Assembly: GCA_950295325.1 (NCBI GenBank)
Contig: OX485808.1
Coordinates: 41,441,180-41,505,179, forward strand
Length of the DNA stretch: 64,000 nucleotides
Reading direction: 5' to 3'
Origin: Polytrichum commune
Taxonomy: Eukaryota > Streptophyta > Polytrichopsida > Polytrichales > Polytrichaceae
Shown here: positions 63,922 to 64,000 of the stretch, piece after piece
Position numbering within the stretch: the first letter of the stretch is position 1
Layout of the letters: every line of letters begins with the position of its first letter
Notes under the pieces: generated by a model
What the model saw: only the letters and a program-made list of their open reading frames with translations
Database searches by the model: none
Told to the model about the DNA's origin: nothing
Program-made: the position numbers and the translations under genes

Positions 63922-64000
63922 TTATCAAATTGCTTGTTTTTGGGCTCTCTAGACTCGTATTGACATCTGTAATCACATGGTAGCGACATCGATCCTCTAA

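Overview
This window is nuclear DNA of a land plant. The genes carry short GT..AG introns, the first is a chloroplast-targeted LEA-type family, the largest is a plant LACS8/9-type acyl-CoA synthetase, there is a plant-type TTTAGGG telomere motif, and the repeats are plant-type LINE, CACTA, hAT and pogo elements. Large AT-rich stretches hold no gene. I cannot fix the species. A non-seed land plant (bryophyte, lycophyte or fern) is my guess. Position 1 is a HindIII site (AAGCTT), as at a BAC clone end.

Layout. (1) 1.3-10.9 kb: a tandem LEA-like family. Two intact two-exon genes (1820-2650 and 7_ kb: 6872-7712) have ABRE/G-box plus TATA promoters. A third, broken copy lies at 9440-10308, followed by an extra duplicate of the 3' flank. 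(2) 10.9-31.5 kb: gene-poor DNA with nested repeats. These include a chimeric LRR fragment, an hAT remnant split by a 1,020-bp CACTA element (TSD TCT), a 1.1-kb foldback element split by a 992-bp pogo/Tigger-type element (TSD TA), an interstitial telomere repeat, palindromes and microsatellites. (3) 32.2-38.8 kb: a complete LACS gene with 11 coding exons, 735 residues and a roughly 2-kb 5'-UTR intron. (4) 38.8-43 kb: mostly non-coding, with a 409-bp hAT-like MITE. (5) 43.1-63.9 kb: a decayed LINE on the minus strand, split by a 13.25-kb terminal-inverted-repeat element.

The 13.25-kb element (47824-61074) is the most unusual object. Target duplications of up to 11 bp flank it, and its imperfect inverted termini begin with GG. 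Removing it restores one open reading frame across the LINE endonuclease/RT junction. It carries two divergently transcribed genes, both broken. The first is an eight-exon minus-strand gene whose product joins a ParB-like domain to a DNA amino-methyltransferase-like domain. The second is a plus-strand gene ending in a SWIM-type zinc finger. Two introns of the methyltransferase gene are filled by tandem arrays of a ~233-bp unit; each unit carries a large GC hairpin followed, on the sense strand, by T-runs. I could not identify a transposase, so how the element moves is open.
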